Source of the DNA: Glandiceps talaboti
Taxonomy: Eukaryota > Hemichordata > Enteropneusta > Spengelidae
Direction of reading: 5' to 3'
Assembly: GCF_964340395.1 (NCBI RefSeq)
Contig: NC_135552.1
Coordinates: 15,899,694 to 15,961,693 of the forward strand
Length of the DNA: 62,000 nucleotides
The translations under genes were made by a program, and so were the position numbers. The stretch's first letter is position 1, and the number at the start of each line of letters is the position of its first letter. The notes beneath the pieces are model-generated. The model had not been told where the DNA came from, made no database searches, and saw only the letters and a list, made by a program, of their open reading frames with translations. Below, one piece after another: positions 61,764-62,000 of this stretch.

Positions 61764-62000
61764 GTAAATAGTTATTGATTGTAATTGTCTATTTCTATGT
61801 TAATCGAAAAATAACAATGCAATGAAAAGTATACTACATTCAGTATATACCACTCCAGTAATTACTTGCATTGGTGTGTGCGTGCGTACACACATCTGCA
61901 GTGTTTTTTGCTGCACTGTCACCTCACATCACTTGAGAGAGTATGACTGCAGAGAACACCATAATACCAGAGTACATCACTGGAGTACTCGCATCATCAT

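Overview
The window is nuclear DNA from an animal. It is AT-rich, dominated by long introns with GT...AG splice sites, and full of microsatellites, short foldback (MITE-like) elements and transposon fragments. The one clear large gene is a non-chordate-style (type III-like) classical cadherin. The clearest small gene fragment carries tandem GCxKD...LEGxD domains, a type I know mainly from lancelets, hemichordates and cnidarians. A marine invertebrate, most likely a non-vertebrate deuterostome such as a hemichordate, fits best. That assignment is inference, because no species marker is present.

Layout. Positions 1-3166 hold no gene I recognise, only foldback repeats and one unresolved GC-richer block. 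From 5427 down to 3167 (minus strand) there are two exons of a multi-domain secreted-type gene. Each exon encodes one copy of the same domain and is bounded by phase-2 splice sites. The intron between them holds a 5'-truncated LINE tail on the plus strand and two microsatellites. From 5.4 to 27.2 kb no protein gene is supported. The stretch holds microsatellites, an alternating ACATA/ACATT pentanucleotide array, a palindromic CTCGTAATTACGAG array beside a stub of a transposon-like ORF, a ~148-bp tandem repeat interrupted by a TTAA-flanked piggyBac-like MITE, and several foldback elements.

From about 27.25 kb to the right edge runs one plus-strand cadherin gene. I built it as 16 coding exons whose reading phases all agree (27789-61763, 1,607 codons so far, open at the right edge). 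The order is signal peptide, N-terminal region, three EC-like repeats, a furin-type RQRR site, six further EC repeats, a cysteine-bearing primitive classic cadherin domain, EGF, laminin G, EGF and the start of a second laminin G. The transmembrane segment and catenin-binding tail must lie beyond 62 kb. Coding exon 1 (1,261 nt) is followed by a 12.7-kb intron. That intron contains a compact cluster of two perfect ATGCAAAT octamers and a full CRE. Another ATGCAAAT lies 27 bp upstream of a TATAAATA box before the gene.

I did not find a wholly new biological system. The items most worth following are the cadherin with a furin site after three EC-like repeats, the palindromic TAATTA array, the MITE that has its own empty-site control in the neighbouring repeats, the octamer/CRE cluster, and the related foldback elements seeded through the cadherin introns.
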